Source: Tigriopus japonicus (lineage: Eukaryota > Arthropoda > Copepoda > Harpacticoida > Harpacticidae). From it: a DNA stretch of 64,000 bases. The position numbers were made by a program, and so were the translations under genes. How positions within the stretch are numbered: position 1 is the first letter of the stretch; every line of letters starts with the position of its first letter. Below the pieces are notes generated by a model, which saw only the letters and a list, made by a program, of their open reading frames with translations, ran no database searches and was not told the origin of the DNA. Where the stretch lies: assembly GCA_010645155.1 (NCBI GenBank), contig CM021316.1, forward strand, positions 9,967,963 through 10,031,962, in the 5' to 3' direction. This document shows positions 36,278 to 49,381 of the stretch, piece by piece.

Positions 36278-37357
36278 TTGTTTATTAATTACAATTTAGT
36301 AATGTGTAATTAATTGCAATGTAGACCCCTATCAGCAAAGTCTGGCCGAGCTGCTTACGTACGTAGAGGAAGATTGTTCCACCCTGATTCATCAAATGAG
36401 AGGAAGTGCTCAAATGACCCCCGAATAACACCACTTAGGCACGCCCTGTGTCAATAATAGCAACCCAAAACAACTAGCAGAACATCTTCTTGGCCGACGT
36501 CGTTTGTTCCGTTTGCTCACTTTTGCTCGATTTCAATGTTAGGCTCGGGAAGAAGCGTAGATCTCGGCGTCTTTAATTATCCATTACCGTCATTTCTTCA
36601 GTTGCTGTGATATTTTTCCTCCTCATCCAACTCCTCACATCAGAAATTGAAACTAATCTATTACTACTACTACTACCACCATTACTGCTGTTGTTTACAA
36701 CATGATCACTATTCGTATTAGTAAGTCCAGGAAAATATATCACATACATTGTCACTTCAGATAGACCTTAGTACATATAGTTGTTGCCTTTTATTGTTGA
36801 AGTCTCTATACAAATATTGTCGTAAGGAGGGACTTGCATTTAAGCAAACAAAACGACACTCGTCTCAAGATTCAAACGATCCTCAAGTAAAAGAAAGCAT
36901 GAATAATATTGGAAAAACATAAAGCATAACTTTCATTATTTCCCAAGACCATCGAAAATCAAGCGGATGTGAAGTTAAAACACGGTGTTGTTAGCCGATA
37001 CCTAACTTGGTTAGGTAAATCTATAGGAACGTTTTTTACCTCAATTGAGCGAGTTTTTTTACAATGACTAGAGAAAAGTCAAAGGAAACCTGTCATCGGT
37101 CCACTCAGTTACATGACTTATAGGTCAATCAAGTGATGTATATTTTTCGTGCAATACAATTTCGTACATGAAAGCAAGATCTGAAACTTTTCGCCGAAAA
37201 CGCTAAGCGTCATACCAGCTCGAATATAGATGCATTTCAATTAGTCCTCTTCTCTTACATCATGGTAAAAATCACACCCTAAAATGTCCAAAACTATGGG
37301 TATACAAATGGTAAGAATACAAATATCGCTGCCATGTCACATTAATGAGTGTTGTTG
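36278..37357. other. intergenic between convergent genes TMEM131 and the protease homologue
   Basis: Contains the 3' flanks of both genes. A TTATTAATTACAATTTAG-type AT-rich stretch follows the TMEM131 stop directly. A short ACT microsatellite is at about 36661-36680. No gene recognised. Confidence 0.5.
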
Positions 37358-40300
37358 CTAATATCCAATTTGATTTTGGGACTCCGATGACGAGCCCCAC
37401 GGGATATGGCAGCTTTGGTAATGCTCTCGGATGCCTCTGGGCAGCCTTCGATTCCGGATCTTCTCCTGGATCCATTCTTGACACTCTTCCCCGTAACCGA
37501 AGAAGCTCGAAGGAGATTTCGGGTTCTTGTAATGACAAGACAACGCCCAATCGATCCAACATAAACCACTTGGCACAGACGCATACGCACCCGGAATCCC
37601 AGCTTCACCACAACCGATGCCCCAAGCCACAATTCCAATCTAGAAAATATCCAGCCAGGCAACCCCAAAATAGTGAGAATTTGCGAACCCACAGGTTGGG
37701 GGAGCCAAGTGTAGATTTTTGCGTTTTTAGTACATGACCCGTGTCAGTTTTAAGTATGATTGAGGCTCATAGATTTCCTTTTTTTGTCCATCTTACAGTA
37801 AGACATTTTGGGATACCAGAGAGTATTCCAATCCAAAATTCTGCCCTCCTCACCTTGAGGCATAAATGCAAGGCACTGTGCCAACTGTCTCAAGTATTTC
37901 ATCGATGTCATGATCTCATCTATGCAAAAATCTTTCAACATTGATATGTATAAAAAACTTCTATTGCTTAATTGTTCGGAATCGTTAAAATGTAAATTTG
38001 AAAAAACAAAATCCATCAAAAACTACATACGTGTGCCGGTCTAAAGGGGTCTACAGTTGGACCGCCACCCTGAAAAGCTAGCTTCAAAGATATTTTTGGT
38101 ACGTTTTGAGATCATTAAAACATATCGTGTTTTTTCCTATATGTCATGGTGCTAATACTATAAGAAACTTAAACTAAACTAAATACTAAAATTTAGTCTA
38201 AATTTTCATTTTTTTTAGTTTATCCTCCATCAAAGGAATTGAAATTAACACAATTTTCATGTTTTGGTGATTGTATCATAGGTCTATATTGAAGGTCAAT
38301 TAAACAGATGTGATGCTTTCTTTAAATGACGGTCACGTTTATTATACAATGCTGTTTGTCCCTATCCAATTGTCTCCGAACCAAATATTATCCCATTTTG
38401 GCATCATAGACCTGGTTTTTCATTGTATTGATTTATATTTTCAGACAAAAGATTGCATATTCAGAACTTTTATTTAAATTGCATTAAGAAGGTATCATTG
38501 CACAATTGTTAGACTCTCAAATGTAAAAATCATATGTTGTCAACATGGAATATGAACCACTTGAAAGGTCATCCCGGGTCATCCTTACACATTGGCTGGG
38601 AGTGTTTAAATCGTACTTAGGCCATAAAGGGCATATTTCGATTCTTTTTCATAAAGAATACAGCTAACTTTCTTATCTAGAAAGCACAATCATATTGCAC
38701 AATGGGTGTACCAAAATGCAAAGAGAAAGTATATTGAAGCCAACAAATTATTTCTAAACTAACAACGACACAGGAATGGGACGTGAAAGTGCAGTAGTCG
38801 TTTTATTTTGTTCAAATGTCTAGTGCCTTTTCCATCACATTTTGTGAAAACTTTGTTGTGTCACAAAAATGTTATTTACAATTATTCAAAATTCCTTCTC
38901 TTTTCTCTCTGCTTTGGTTCCTAACCCACTCTATGATCAATCCTGCTTTGACATCAATCATTTGCAATCATCCAAGGATGTTTTAGCATTATTTTACTCG
39001 GCCAAAGGTAAAGATGGCACATTACAAATCTCAAGTATCAAAAATGTTAAGAAAACATTTCCGAAACACGGCTGTATATCCTATAAGGCTTTATATTTTA
39101 TGAGCTAGCAAATAACTTTAGATAAATTTCACTGTGTGCTGCCTGCTTTTAACAGCCTGATCAGATCGAATCTCTGTTCATTAATATCATCTAAGAAAAT
39201 GTACAATTTTTGTTTCTCTTTTGATTCACATGGCCATTTAAGACACCATTGAATGTCTCATTGGTCCTTTTTCCCTATTTGGGAGGCTCAAATGAACGTA
39301 TTTTAATGAAATTCGTCAAAATTTGGCAACAACTTTAACCACAGGACACTAATTCATCGAGCAAAGAAACATGTTTTGCTCGAAAGTGTTGTTTTGAATT
39401 TTCAAGCGCTCTCGCGCCGGCCCGCAATCAGCTAGGGCTACTTTAGAAATACTAAAAGGCAGAGATTGGCATTCAAATCTATGATTGCCCGACCCGGCAC
39501 GGACTGCCTGTGACGTCATTCATCATGGGGAAGCCGAAGTTCATGATTAAAGGAACCTTTTCTTCTACGAAACACATCTAAACTATTTCGCTCATTTGAT
39601 AGGGCAGTTTGGTTATTGAAAGTCCTCAAGTCTGCTGGAAATGTGTCTAAGGTATTTACCCAATATGAAAAAAGTGAATTTCAATTAGTGTGGAGTTTTA
39701 ACAAGGGCCAATTAATGTCACACGATCGGGTGATTGACAACAAAATCTCAGTGATGTGAAATCTCGGCTTGCGCAAGTTTTTTCACGGGAGGTTGCAAGG
39801 TAGGGTTACTGCTTGCAGAATGGGTGCTTTGCTCTTGTATATGAGCAAACACGAATATGAGTTTGATTTGCAACCCTGCTCAGAAGTCACGAAAGTCAGG
39901 GATGCCTTGCCTTTTGGTGATCCTTAAAGGAAAAACGGGTTTATGAAGACTGGTAGATAGAGGGGAATATGATTTCACATCGGTAAATTGGCAACCCCGG
40001 CACCAAGTCAGATCACTACAAAATCAACAAAGAAGAAGCACTCTGGTTTGTTATTGAACTTCGTTAGAATTAGCTGAATGTTCAACTGAATGCTATTGAC
40101 CAATCACCAGCGTGAATCATCGGCACCGTGTGTTAGCCTACGACGGCCAGTCTCTAGTAAGGGTCGCTAGGTTACTTCAACTTGTCAATACAGGTTGTGA
40201 AGAATTGATTGTTGTCTTTCAGCTATGGACGCTGCCAAGACCTGCCGCGTAGACATCGCTGTAGGCCAGCCAGCACTGTCCAGGCACCAATTACCTAATA

Positions 40301-43300
40301 TTTCAAGTAAATTTGCCAACAATGTCACCAACCAATGTCCTTTTCCATCGGTAAACAATTATAATACGTATTTATCAGTACAATATCACACATATTGCGA
40401 AATAGTTAAAATTATGTTGAGTTTTGTCTCTTCCCTAGTGCATGGACAATGCTGGCTGGCCTTTAGCGATGTTTACGCGGCAGGCTGGTGGGGCGGGAAT
40501 AGAGGGGGGCAACAAACAATTCTTCACCTCTATGGAGGAAGCATTTCCCAGTCTAGATGATAAACTAGATTCATTCGCAACATAAAGCACTTTTTCTACT
40601 AAACCCAGTTCTGAAGGGTTATGAAGGTATACCAATTCTAGTTCATTGGGAGACCCAATGTCACATACAGGGCAATACTATCACATCATTCGCATTGCGC
40701 ATGATTTCATGACTTGTACCGGCGATGGAAACTGCGCAAGTTTCCTTGGTCATAACTATTTCTAAGCCGCATGTTAACGCACCTAATTCAAAAGCGAGAG
40801 TATAGCAAAATCAAGTCGAATTAGCATTCGTTGAGTATGTACTCTCCCAAGCTGCTGCATTTCAAACACAGGAGTTGTCACAAGTATACTACACTTGAGG
40901 CTAGTTACTCTGACTTGATTTTGCTATACTCTCGCTTTTGAATTAAGTGCGTTAACATGCTTCCTACTATCTATCATACTACCTTTTACTAAAACCTATA
41001 ACTGGTTAGAGGTATCCTTGACTAGATGAATCCAAAAAGAGCCTCAATCAAGCTCAATCGGTGAGTTTGAACAAATACACAAGACTTACTTGAGCCACCC
41101 TTGTGGGATCTTGTTTGAGAGGACAAACCAAGGGCCCGCCTCCATCTCCACGACAAGCATCTTTGCCGGCTTCTCCACCAGCGCACACAAACGACGGATG
41201 AAGCCGAAATCGAGTGGGTAATCGGGTTTTGTGCCGGAAACTCCATTCGCAATACGTGTGATTCATCATGGGGAGGTCGATCTCTTTCAAAATCACTTGG
41301 TAGGATCCTGCCTTGCCTAGAAAAACCAAAAAAAGCTAGGTGACAAAGGCCAACCAACAACATTGGTGTGGCAATCAATAAAACAGTTTGAAGATTTTTT
41401 TAAGATCAACAGATAGGTCCTGGTTGTTATTGTTTCCAAGAACTTCAGTGACCTGTTCCATTGCCTGATTTACGATAAAAAAGCAGGACGCCTGGAAAAT
41501 AGACGCTGTTGAGAATCATTGAATGGCATTAACTTTCATTTTTGTCCCAATGACCTTCATAATTTATGCTTTTATAAGATGGATGTCTTTGTAGCTACTC
41601 GCGAGCGTTCACTGGCTAATGTGAAAGATCTGGTTTTGGGGCGGTCATTCTGATGCGGAAATAAATCAAACTCTATAGAAACTATTGGGAAAATGTTTTT
41701 TAAAAAAATAGAAAATGTTGTATGAGCACGAAAAGAATTCAAGTAACCCAAAATGAAAGCACTGAATTGCCAAATGACACAATTTCAATCTCAAGCTCTC
41801 TATGTAAATTTTAGGGGTGTTTTACTTTCCTTCGAGAAAGCTCCTTGAGCTGAAAATCTAAATACAACATTAGTGCCTTTGCTTGTACCCCAAAGTTGTA
41901 CAACCTTTTACCTTCAAAACGGAGGAGAAATGTTTTTGTCCACTAACCCAGTTTTATCATTTCAAACCCATTTGGACAGATAACTTAAAAACATCCTCGA
42001 CCACACTTCAGACCTTTTATCATAAGTGACACCGACACATCATATACCTAGATTATTTAAAGGCACGCCAATTGATCACAATTTATAAATCAAATGACAT
42101 TCTTTGTATCCGTTACAAATCAGTTCTGTTTTAGCTACAAAAAATGAGTTGCGACTTTGATCTGACCTAAAGTCGAATGCAATCCCCTCAGTCAAATCGG
42201 ATTTCATTCCGACCGTCAACGTCCATCTTGTAGACGCCTATCTTGTAGGCGATCTTTTGTTCAAACTTACCAAATTTGTCTTTGCCCCATCCAGTGACCC
42301 AGCATCGTTCGGTATCGTAGTTATCTCCAGGCTTGGGTAGACACACTGTGTCCACGTGTTTGGCCAATTGAAAGTCTCTGTTGGTAAACAAGAGGGCATA
42401 ATCTTCGGCCAAGGTTCGGGAGTTGAACTCCGGATGAGAGACGATTTTTGTCACCAAATGATCTTGGTGAGGCAAAGGCTCCTTCTGGGTTTGCGTGTCC
42501 CATTCGCCACACCGAACCTTGGCACTTCCTTCTGTCAGTCTGAAGCAAGATGTTATGCTGGTAATTTGACAAATTTATGTTAGAAGTTACCAGACGTTGG
42601 AACTCACTTTTTGGCACAATGTGCGGCAGTCAAAATGACTCCAGGAGCAATCAGCGAACCTCCACATTCGTACATGTTGAGTTTCGAGCCTCCGATATCT
42701 TTGATACTGAGAATTGCGCACATGTGAGGCCACTCGCCAAACTGAGATTCGCCTTCACTGTAACCAGAAATTCGGACGCCTAATCCGTTATCATTATGGC
42801 GACCACATTGGGGTACATAGGGCTTTGGAGTGGTTGTGGTTGTCGTCGTAGTGGTTGTTGTAGTTGTAGTAGTAGTGGTGGTGGTGGTGGTAGTGGTAGT
42901 GGTAGTCGTTGTTGTTGTTGTGGTTGTCTCAATGAGAGGTTCAGGATACTTTCTTTCTGTCGTAGTGGTAGTGGTTGAAGTAGTGGTAGGAGGGTCTGGT
43001 GGAGTCCAGTTCGGATCTTTGCAACAAACATCCAAGGATTGAGGGCATTTCTTGTCTGAGGCATCCAAAGTGACCTGAGGATCCTCATCGTCGTCCATCC
43101 CACCAAAGCGAATATCGATAAGGCCGGCGCCATCCGTTAAAATCGTGCCATCGATATCACATTGATAATAGGGAACGCATTCGTAGCCATGAGATTGCGT
43201 GTAAAATTCGCAAGTCTCCTTGAGGGTGTCGTCCTTGATCACCTTGATCTTCTTGACCTTTTCATCATAGGGAGCATCACTTTGAAGAGGCTCATCCTCG

Positions 43301-43536
43301 AACAAAGTACTCGTAGCAAGCTTCTTATCCTTACAAACATTAACCGATGGAACAAAGAGTAATTCCGAAGTGAGACTCTCCACATCCTCGGAATAGGTGT
43401 TTTCTTGAGATTGTGGACTTCCATAGCTGCCAAATCGTTCGGATGTGAAAATGTTTGAGCCCTTGGCACTCCAAGAGCCTTGAATCAAGGCCAGAAGGCC
43501 TAATGAAATCCAGCCCAAGCGTTTGAACGAAGACAT
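37358..43536 (-). CDS. CLIP-domain serine protease homologue, catalytically inactive
   Basis: Secreted haemolymph-type protein; CLIP-domain homologues act as non-enzymatic cofactors in arthropod melanisation and clotting cascades. Four minus-strand exons: 43536-42608, 42539-42271, 41316-41090, 37639-37358; introns are 68, 954 and 3450 bp, all GT-AG, phase kept, 568 residues. Residues 1-24 form a signal peptide. A CLIP domain spans about 109-172, with six Cys (C109, C120, C126, C164, C171, C172) and GLIDIRFGG, typical of the inactive subgroup. A threonine linker of about 34 residues follows, then the protease fold: LTAAHC (His near 307), AEDYALLF (Asp near 356) and CRGDGGGPLVC, where the active-site Ser is Gly (residue about 458, codon GGA). 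Exon 4 supplies IGIVAWGIGCGEAGIPGAY and a C-terminal extension. The last exon is assigned by frame and by the missing end of the fold. Confidence 0.9.
40197..40526. repeat. inverted repeat, arms of about 88 bp, in the last intron of the protease homologue
   Basis: The left arm (40197-40284) and right arm (40439-40526) are reverse complements with scattered mismatches. Shared blocks are GTGAAGAATTG, CCTGCCGCGTA, ACATCGCT and GGCCAGCCAGCA. The two frames in this stretch (40225-40560 plus, 40435-40635 minus) are mirror images of the same sequence and not genes. Confidence 0.75.
40769..40960. repeat. near-perfect inverted repeat, arms of about 49 bp
   Basis: GCATGTTAACGCACCTAATTC at the left edge and its reverse complement at the right edge continue through AAAAGCGAGAGTATAGCAAA to AATCAAGTC with a single evident mismatch. 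The spacer is about 95 bp. It looks like a young foldback or MITE insertion in the protease-homologue intron. Confidence 0.8.
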
Positions 43537-43686
43537 ATTTTGTCACTGCCAAATTCTCCCCCAGAAGGCTTGTTTTGAAAGAGAACAGAGACTTGGCATT
43601 GAAATCCAGTTTTGCTCGAAGTGGGGTTTACCGATATATTTATGTCTCTAAGGCGATGGACGATAGCATTTTCAGTGGTGACCTCA

Positions 43687-44100
43687 TTAAATGAGAGCAT
43701 GTCTGCTAGAATTTCTTTTTATTTGAAAGCAAGCCTCCTTCATCCGCAAATCGTATTTCTCCTCGAAGAGTGCGTGTTGGATGATGATGGGTGCATTGCC
43801 GATTTGGGCAGAAGTGAAAATCGGACATTTCGGTAATGAAGCGAGGAAGTCGGACATTTGATCCGCACTTTTCGCTTGCTCTCTTGTGGCCTCTCTCCAA
43901 TGAGGTTGAAATGTGATCCCCTCACTCTCGGTCTCAAAGCCGGCATCGTGGCCTGATTTGAATCCGCAATCATTTCCTTCCCAATCATCACCGATGGAGA
44001 GACTCAAATTTCTTGTCAACTGCCAGAGGTTCACTATTTGCGTAGGAATACCAATGATGTCATTTTTGCGATTAAATTTTGAACAATCGTAGGACAGCAT
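43687..44100 (-). CDS. hypothetical 137-codon ORF
   Basis: Open from an ATG at 44100 to a TAA at 43687, 150 bp upstream of the protease-homologue start on the same strand. The predicted protein is soluble and mixed in composition, with no signal peptide, membrane segment or repeat; it includes EATREQAKSADQMSDFLASL (helical, charged) and GNAPIIIQHALFEEKYDLRM. I do not recognise a family. It is intact, starts with ATG and avoids low complexity, which is why it is listed, but it lacks a splice partner or known motif and may be chance. Confidence 0.3.
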   Translation of the reverse strand: MLSYDCSKFNRKNDIIGIPTQIVNLWQLTRNLSLSIGDDWEGNDCGFKSGHDAGFETESEGITFQPHWREATREQAKSADQMSDFLASLPKCPIFTSAQIGNAPIIIQHALFEEKYDLRMKEACFQIKRNSSRHALI

Positions 44101-47100
44101 ACAAGATAAAACGTGATTTTCATGATGGGATTTTCCTCCTAATTCAGGGGCAAGTGACAGATTTTAATTAACGTTTGAGAGATTTTGAAGCATGTTTTTG
44201 GAGGAAACATCATTAATTTATGTACTGTTGAGTGACAAATCGTCCAACCGATGTCTAATGTCGACCCTTCTACTAATAAGATGAGTAAGTTAATGACATT
44301 ACTTTACCTTAAAAATATGTAACATATAAACTTCAGCATCCAATGATGCTCAAACGATGGAGACAATTTTGACATTATAATTACGTAAGATTAAACGCGG
44401 GATCCTATTTATCGAAAATCGGAGAAGAGGAAATCACTTCATTTTTTCTTGCTTCTCAAATATAATTTGGTATTCTTTACGAATACTTACACTTACGTAG
44501 TATTTCTTTTATGCCAGAACACACAAGTATACAACTATTAAACACATTTAAAGCCCTCATTCCCATGAACATACAAAATTACCGTAGTGATCGTATTAAA
44601 CCATACCGCAGATTAATTGCAAATGATTCGTCAATCATCGAGCTTGAAAAGTTGAAAGCACCATGTTGCTATTTGATTGATATTTAAGCGAAAAGAGCGC
44701 TTTTATTAATTTCTATTTATTAGAATTCTATCGATTTCTGAGCCAATGATGGCATGTTTAGTTGTTCCGTTTGAGACGAACCACCTCCTAAACTTTTAAT
44801 CACTGACATACTATATGGGCAAAACTTCATCTCACCTCAAAGACAATTTTAATTACTTCTTTCATTGTCTCAGTTTTTATTGTTATCGCATTGCGTTTTT
44901 TTAAGTCTTGAAAAAGGCAACTTTTTCACCATTAAGCTAAGCGAAATGCTCTGTTGACATGAACCAGAAAAGTAATGTTATCATGACGTATGCAGTGATA
45001 TCATGGAAGCCAGTAAACTATCAATCCTTCCATGAGCTATTTTTCTAGTGGGTCTTTGACTCTTTTTTTCTGTTCTTGTAGATTGTTCTTTAGTGGGGAA
45101 ACTTGAGCTCGTTTCCTCTTCCAACCATGAAAGGCGACTCTTGGCGAGGGCGAAAACGACCCTTGGAGGCTGGCTCTAGAATCGGGCCGATTAGGCATTG
45201 GGAGAGAAATTTGACGCTTTTCCATCTCTTTGATCAAGGGAATAATGACTCAAGTGTAAATTGAGCTTCAGTTCCCTAAACCCTGCGGCCATGGAGTGTG
45301 AGAGCTAGAGTGAGGGACAATCGGGAATACCACCGACCAATGTATGCGTTTTCCAGCTCTGTTTTGAAATATACCAATATAAACCCCCATGAACAGTATT
45401 TGCAAGTGTGAGAAATAGTCGCCCAAGTTTTAGTGGCTCTCCCAGACGGCTTAGGTAATGGCTTCGGGAGGGAAAAATTCCCCGAGCTCAGATTCGATTT
45501 CATCACATTTCTGGAAACTTGATCCTGTTCTGACAGGCATTCATGTGTTCTCTAGGCGCGCTTTTATACCTTTACAAACAGAAAATTGACTCCAATTCGC
45601 CCTAAAGAGAGTGATAGTCGATTAACAAACGATCTAACTAACGAGGTCCTTAGCGCCTATTTTCCACAAGGCTTTTATTATGCAAATCAATTTTCAAGCA
45701 AATTAAGTTCTTGGCCTATTTAGTACATTCTTACGTGACAAGGCTTGTCACACTAACATGAAAGACATGCACGCACTTGTATTAAAATTTGAGTGAGACA
45801 TTGCAAAGCTCATCAAGCATGATGGTCAAATCTTGAAACACTCCCTGAGCATATGCAAGAGGGATCATGATCTAGAAAAGCTCTCAGCTATGTGATTTGA
45901 TATTCAAATGTGTCGTAGCATCAACTTGTAATTCGGTTTGGCCTGCCATGGCACCCCTGTTCAGTCAGTTGCTTGGCCTCTTTCATTTTGAGAGAAGGCA
46001 TCCGATTTCTGCTCTCCTCAGAACTCATCCAGCCGCGTCAGATCAGATTTCAACGTTTCAAACTTAACGATGCTCATGAAATAAACACCCCGTTGTGACT
46101 CGAGGAAAAAATGGATGGTAACACACTGTAAAATTTCCGTGAAACAGTGCCAGAATTTTTCCATCCGAATTTCAAAACATGGAGTTCTGACTGATCTGAT
46201 CTTCTTCTGCGCAAAATTTTGGCAGCCCTGTTGAGTCTAACCAGTTGATAGCAGAACATTGGGGAACCATGAGAAAATACCAACAGTGCCATGGGCTTTG
46301 AAAAACGAAAGGATAAATTTCAGACACCCGATCCCGGCACTCCGCACTTAGTCGCCCTTGTTCTACTAGTAACATATTTACCGCATTGGACTTCGTCCTC
46401 GTTGTCCGTCGTGAATAGTTTGCATCTCGAACTTCACATTACACACCGATAATATGCATAGAGAAAAGAAAGAGAAGAGAAAGAAGAAGAAGAAGAAAGA
46501 GGAAGAAATGAGAGGAAAAAAACAGCGGCGTTTGTTCCTAGGACCACCCCAGACCCACTCGAAACCCTCACCCACACATGGCCTTCAATGTCACCATGAG
46601 AAAACACAAGACGCCTTGAAAATGGGATATTTGATACCTTGTCAAAACATAACTTAAGCCTTTTGCAAAATTAACACTCCATCAAGACATTTCAACTTGA
46701 GGCCAGGGTTGACTCAATTTACTGACAAGAATTATTTGTTCCTTGCCTTGAACATGGAAATACAGCAATGGTGACGATGGATGAACTCGCTACTTGTTTG
46801 GCCTAGGGTGCTTTTTTTAAACCATTGGAACGTTTTGGTCTGATTCCACGTTTCCGGAGGTTCCGAGTCCCAAAAGATACTGATGAGATTTCTTGGAAAA
46901 TGCTTACTTTTGGGGTTGACTACCGTACTACATACGTTCAGGGACTATTTCCATCTCATCCAGTTGGTGGATGCCTTTGTGTGTGTGTTGACATCTTGGC
47001 TTGATAAATGCACAAAGAGGAATCCCAGGACCATCTTGTATTACATGGAAGCACATGTAATATGGCCATGCCTGATACTCTTCGTTCCCCAGTTTGTCGG

Positions 47101-49381
47101 TCCCTCGCCGGTTCGCCCAACCCATTCTTTAATTTCAAAAAACCGACTCTGATTTCAATCTCATCATTGCCATAAATCCAAGTTGCTGCTGCTGCTGCTG
47201 CTACTATCACCCTCAGCATCACCACTATTTTACTATTTTAGGGTGACTGACGGATCAAGGACTCGTAAATGACTTGGAGTAAAAACATTTTGACAAAGCT
47301 AAGGACTTCAAGTCCATGTGTGGGGGTCAGACATCTAGTTTCGACGCCGAGCTTTGCTTGGGTCATCCCTAAGCAAGAATTTAAAGCTATTTGGACATAG
47401 TTTCCCTTCTCAATAATTTTGGCCACTAAGTAAAATCACAACAGGGATTTTGAACTAAAACTTAGAGCTATAAGTTCTAAAGCAAAAGCATCACATAATT
47501 GCGGTTTTGCGTTTTTTTCCCACAGAATATATTTATGGTTTTGCCATGTCATAACATTAATATTAAACCAATGAACACAATGAGCATCCTTGCACACAAA
47601 TTTGCTTTGGTCAGAGGACCATACCCGTACGATGGTTTCATCTCCCAAGTTTCGAGACGTCCATTTCGAGAAAGAATCACATTCTAAGTGCTACTGGCTT
47701 CAAGCCACCGCCTCATCGCCCCCCGACTCAATGATCTCCAATGGCGGATCGCGGAGAGAGGCCAAATGCAAGAAGGATAGGATTGGGTTTCCTCCTCCCC
47801 CCATTGAGCGGCGGCGGGTCTCATTCCAACTTCCCCAGTCAAGCTGGCTGGAGAAGAAGACACGGCTTGAAGGCAACTTACTTGGTGTGTTCCTCTTTCC
47901 GCCGCCCTTTGTTCAAATGGGCATTGGATTTCGCTGCGAATGGAGACCCACTCGGCCAAGGCTTGTAAATCTAGAAGAGCCATACTTCATTTGATAGCCA
48001 CATTTCCTAACTGGCCTCTACACAGCGCGAAGGAGAAGCAAATTCCAAGGAACGAATGCCATCGCTCACTCTCAGGCCCTTTTTTCGGGCGGAAAATCTC
48101 GAGAACGGCATCAGGCAAACAATACGGTAGTTTAGGGTACTCGCTCGTCGTAGTTTGAGCAACCACTGACTGAGCCGAGGACTCAAATGTCACCTCATTA
48201 TCAAGCCGTGGCTCTCAACTTTCCACTCATGAAGAATACGGCGGGTATTGTCAGCCGAAATTCTTACCCATCTTCCCCCAAATATACATCCGATACTCGG
48301 ATTCGATTACAAGGACTACAATAGGCGAACAAATGAGGAAATAATCTCCCCAATCCGACGCAACTCATTTTCATGCCTCCTCGCTTCGGTCACTCACATA
48401 CGCGATTTTTTTTTGCTCTTGTGTAGTTGTGTCAGGACGTGGTTTGGATTTCACGTCCCATGAAGGCGACCCTTGTGCTCCAAAGTGAACCAACAGGACA
48501 TTTTATCATGGTCGTCGATCTTGATCTCGGTCTGATCGTCCGCCTATAACTTGGAAAGATCAGTATAGTAGTCATGTGATCCAAGCCTCTGAGTAATCTG
48601 AGTCCACATCAAAGATCAGGAGGCAATACTTTGCTCACACCCAAATGCAGCCAAGTTCTTTCTGTTCGAGGCTCTCGAGTTCGGGACGATTGTCATCGCC
48701 TCGAGTTCTGAAGTACTGGGTATCTTGCTCAACAAATGCATGTGTGTGCATTGTTCGAAATAGAACTCGGCCAAATGGGGGTCACTCTTGAACATTGAAC
48801 ATTTTGGGGTTCGTGTAGTTCATCAAACGCTTAGCGAAGTTGAAACTTGCCACAAAGAGGTGTGAATGTCATCTGTTGGGCAGTAAAGAATATGGAGACA
48901 CTTGGTGTTATACACACTATATAGGGTCCGTGAGATAATTGTGAGCATAAGAATTTACGATGTAAACGGTTTTTTTGCTTAAAGCCTGATTGAGATTCAT
49001 GGATTTCTCAATCAGGGAAATCTTTAGAAGTGAGAAAGGCTGGGATGCTCAAAAGTCCATCCACACCTAAAGAGTGTCTCCCTTGGTAGAAAAGATAAAG
49101 AGGTTGCCCGAATTATCCCACTGACTCCATGGTCTGATAGATAAGGTGGCTTCAATCCCGTGTGGTTAACATTAAACCCCTAAAAAAGCCCGAGCGAGTT
49201 TAACGGGCTGGCTTTTTTTCTCTTTCTTGCCCTAAATGCCCCTAATTCGTCCCTCAAAAGTGTGTTTACCTCTATGTTGATGATAATGGGAAACTTAATT
49301 TCAACAAATCTCAATTCTCGTGAATATTGCGTTTCCTAAAATTTTTGAAGAAGATATGATTGATGGGGACGTGTTATAAAA
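44101..49381. other. intergenic, no supported gene
   Basis: No domain or splice-consistent model was found. A GA-rich run lies at 46453-46520. A (GCT)n microsatellite is at about 47184-47202. The stretch at about 47640-48200 is richer in GC and open on both strands without recognisable product, so it could be a promoter or leader of an unseen transcript. The 66-codon basic minus-strand frame at 45037-45237 is unassigned. Confidence 0.45.

Noticed and set aside
40225..40635. Two similar ORFs with shared Cys-Arg-Val and GQPALS text
   Set aside because: Their likeness comes from the inverted repeat; each is the mirror of the other and neither has a domain.
41022..41378. 118-codon minus frame overlapping exon 3 of the protease homologue
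   Set aside because: Different frame from the one carrying the Cys pattern and GDGGGP motif; it is a shadow.
42780..43133. Frames of Val-, Ser/Gly- and Leu/Pro-rich sequence across the protease homologue
   Set aside because: They are other frames of the threonine-encoding repeat in its CDS.
45037..45237. 66-codon basic minus-strand frame
   Set aside because: A stop lies just upstream, no acceptor or partner exon was found, and no family was recognised.
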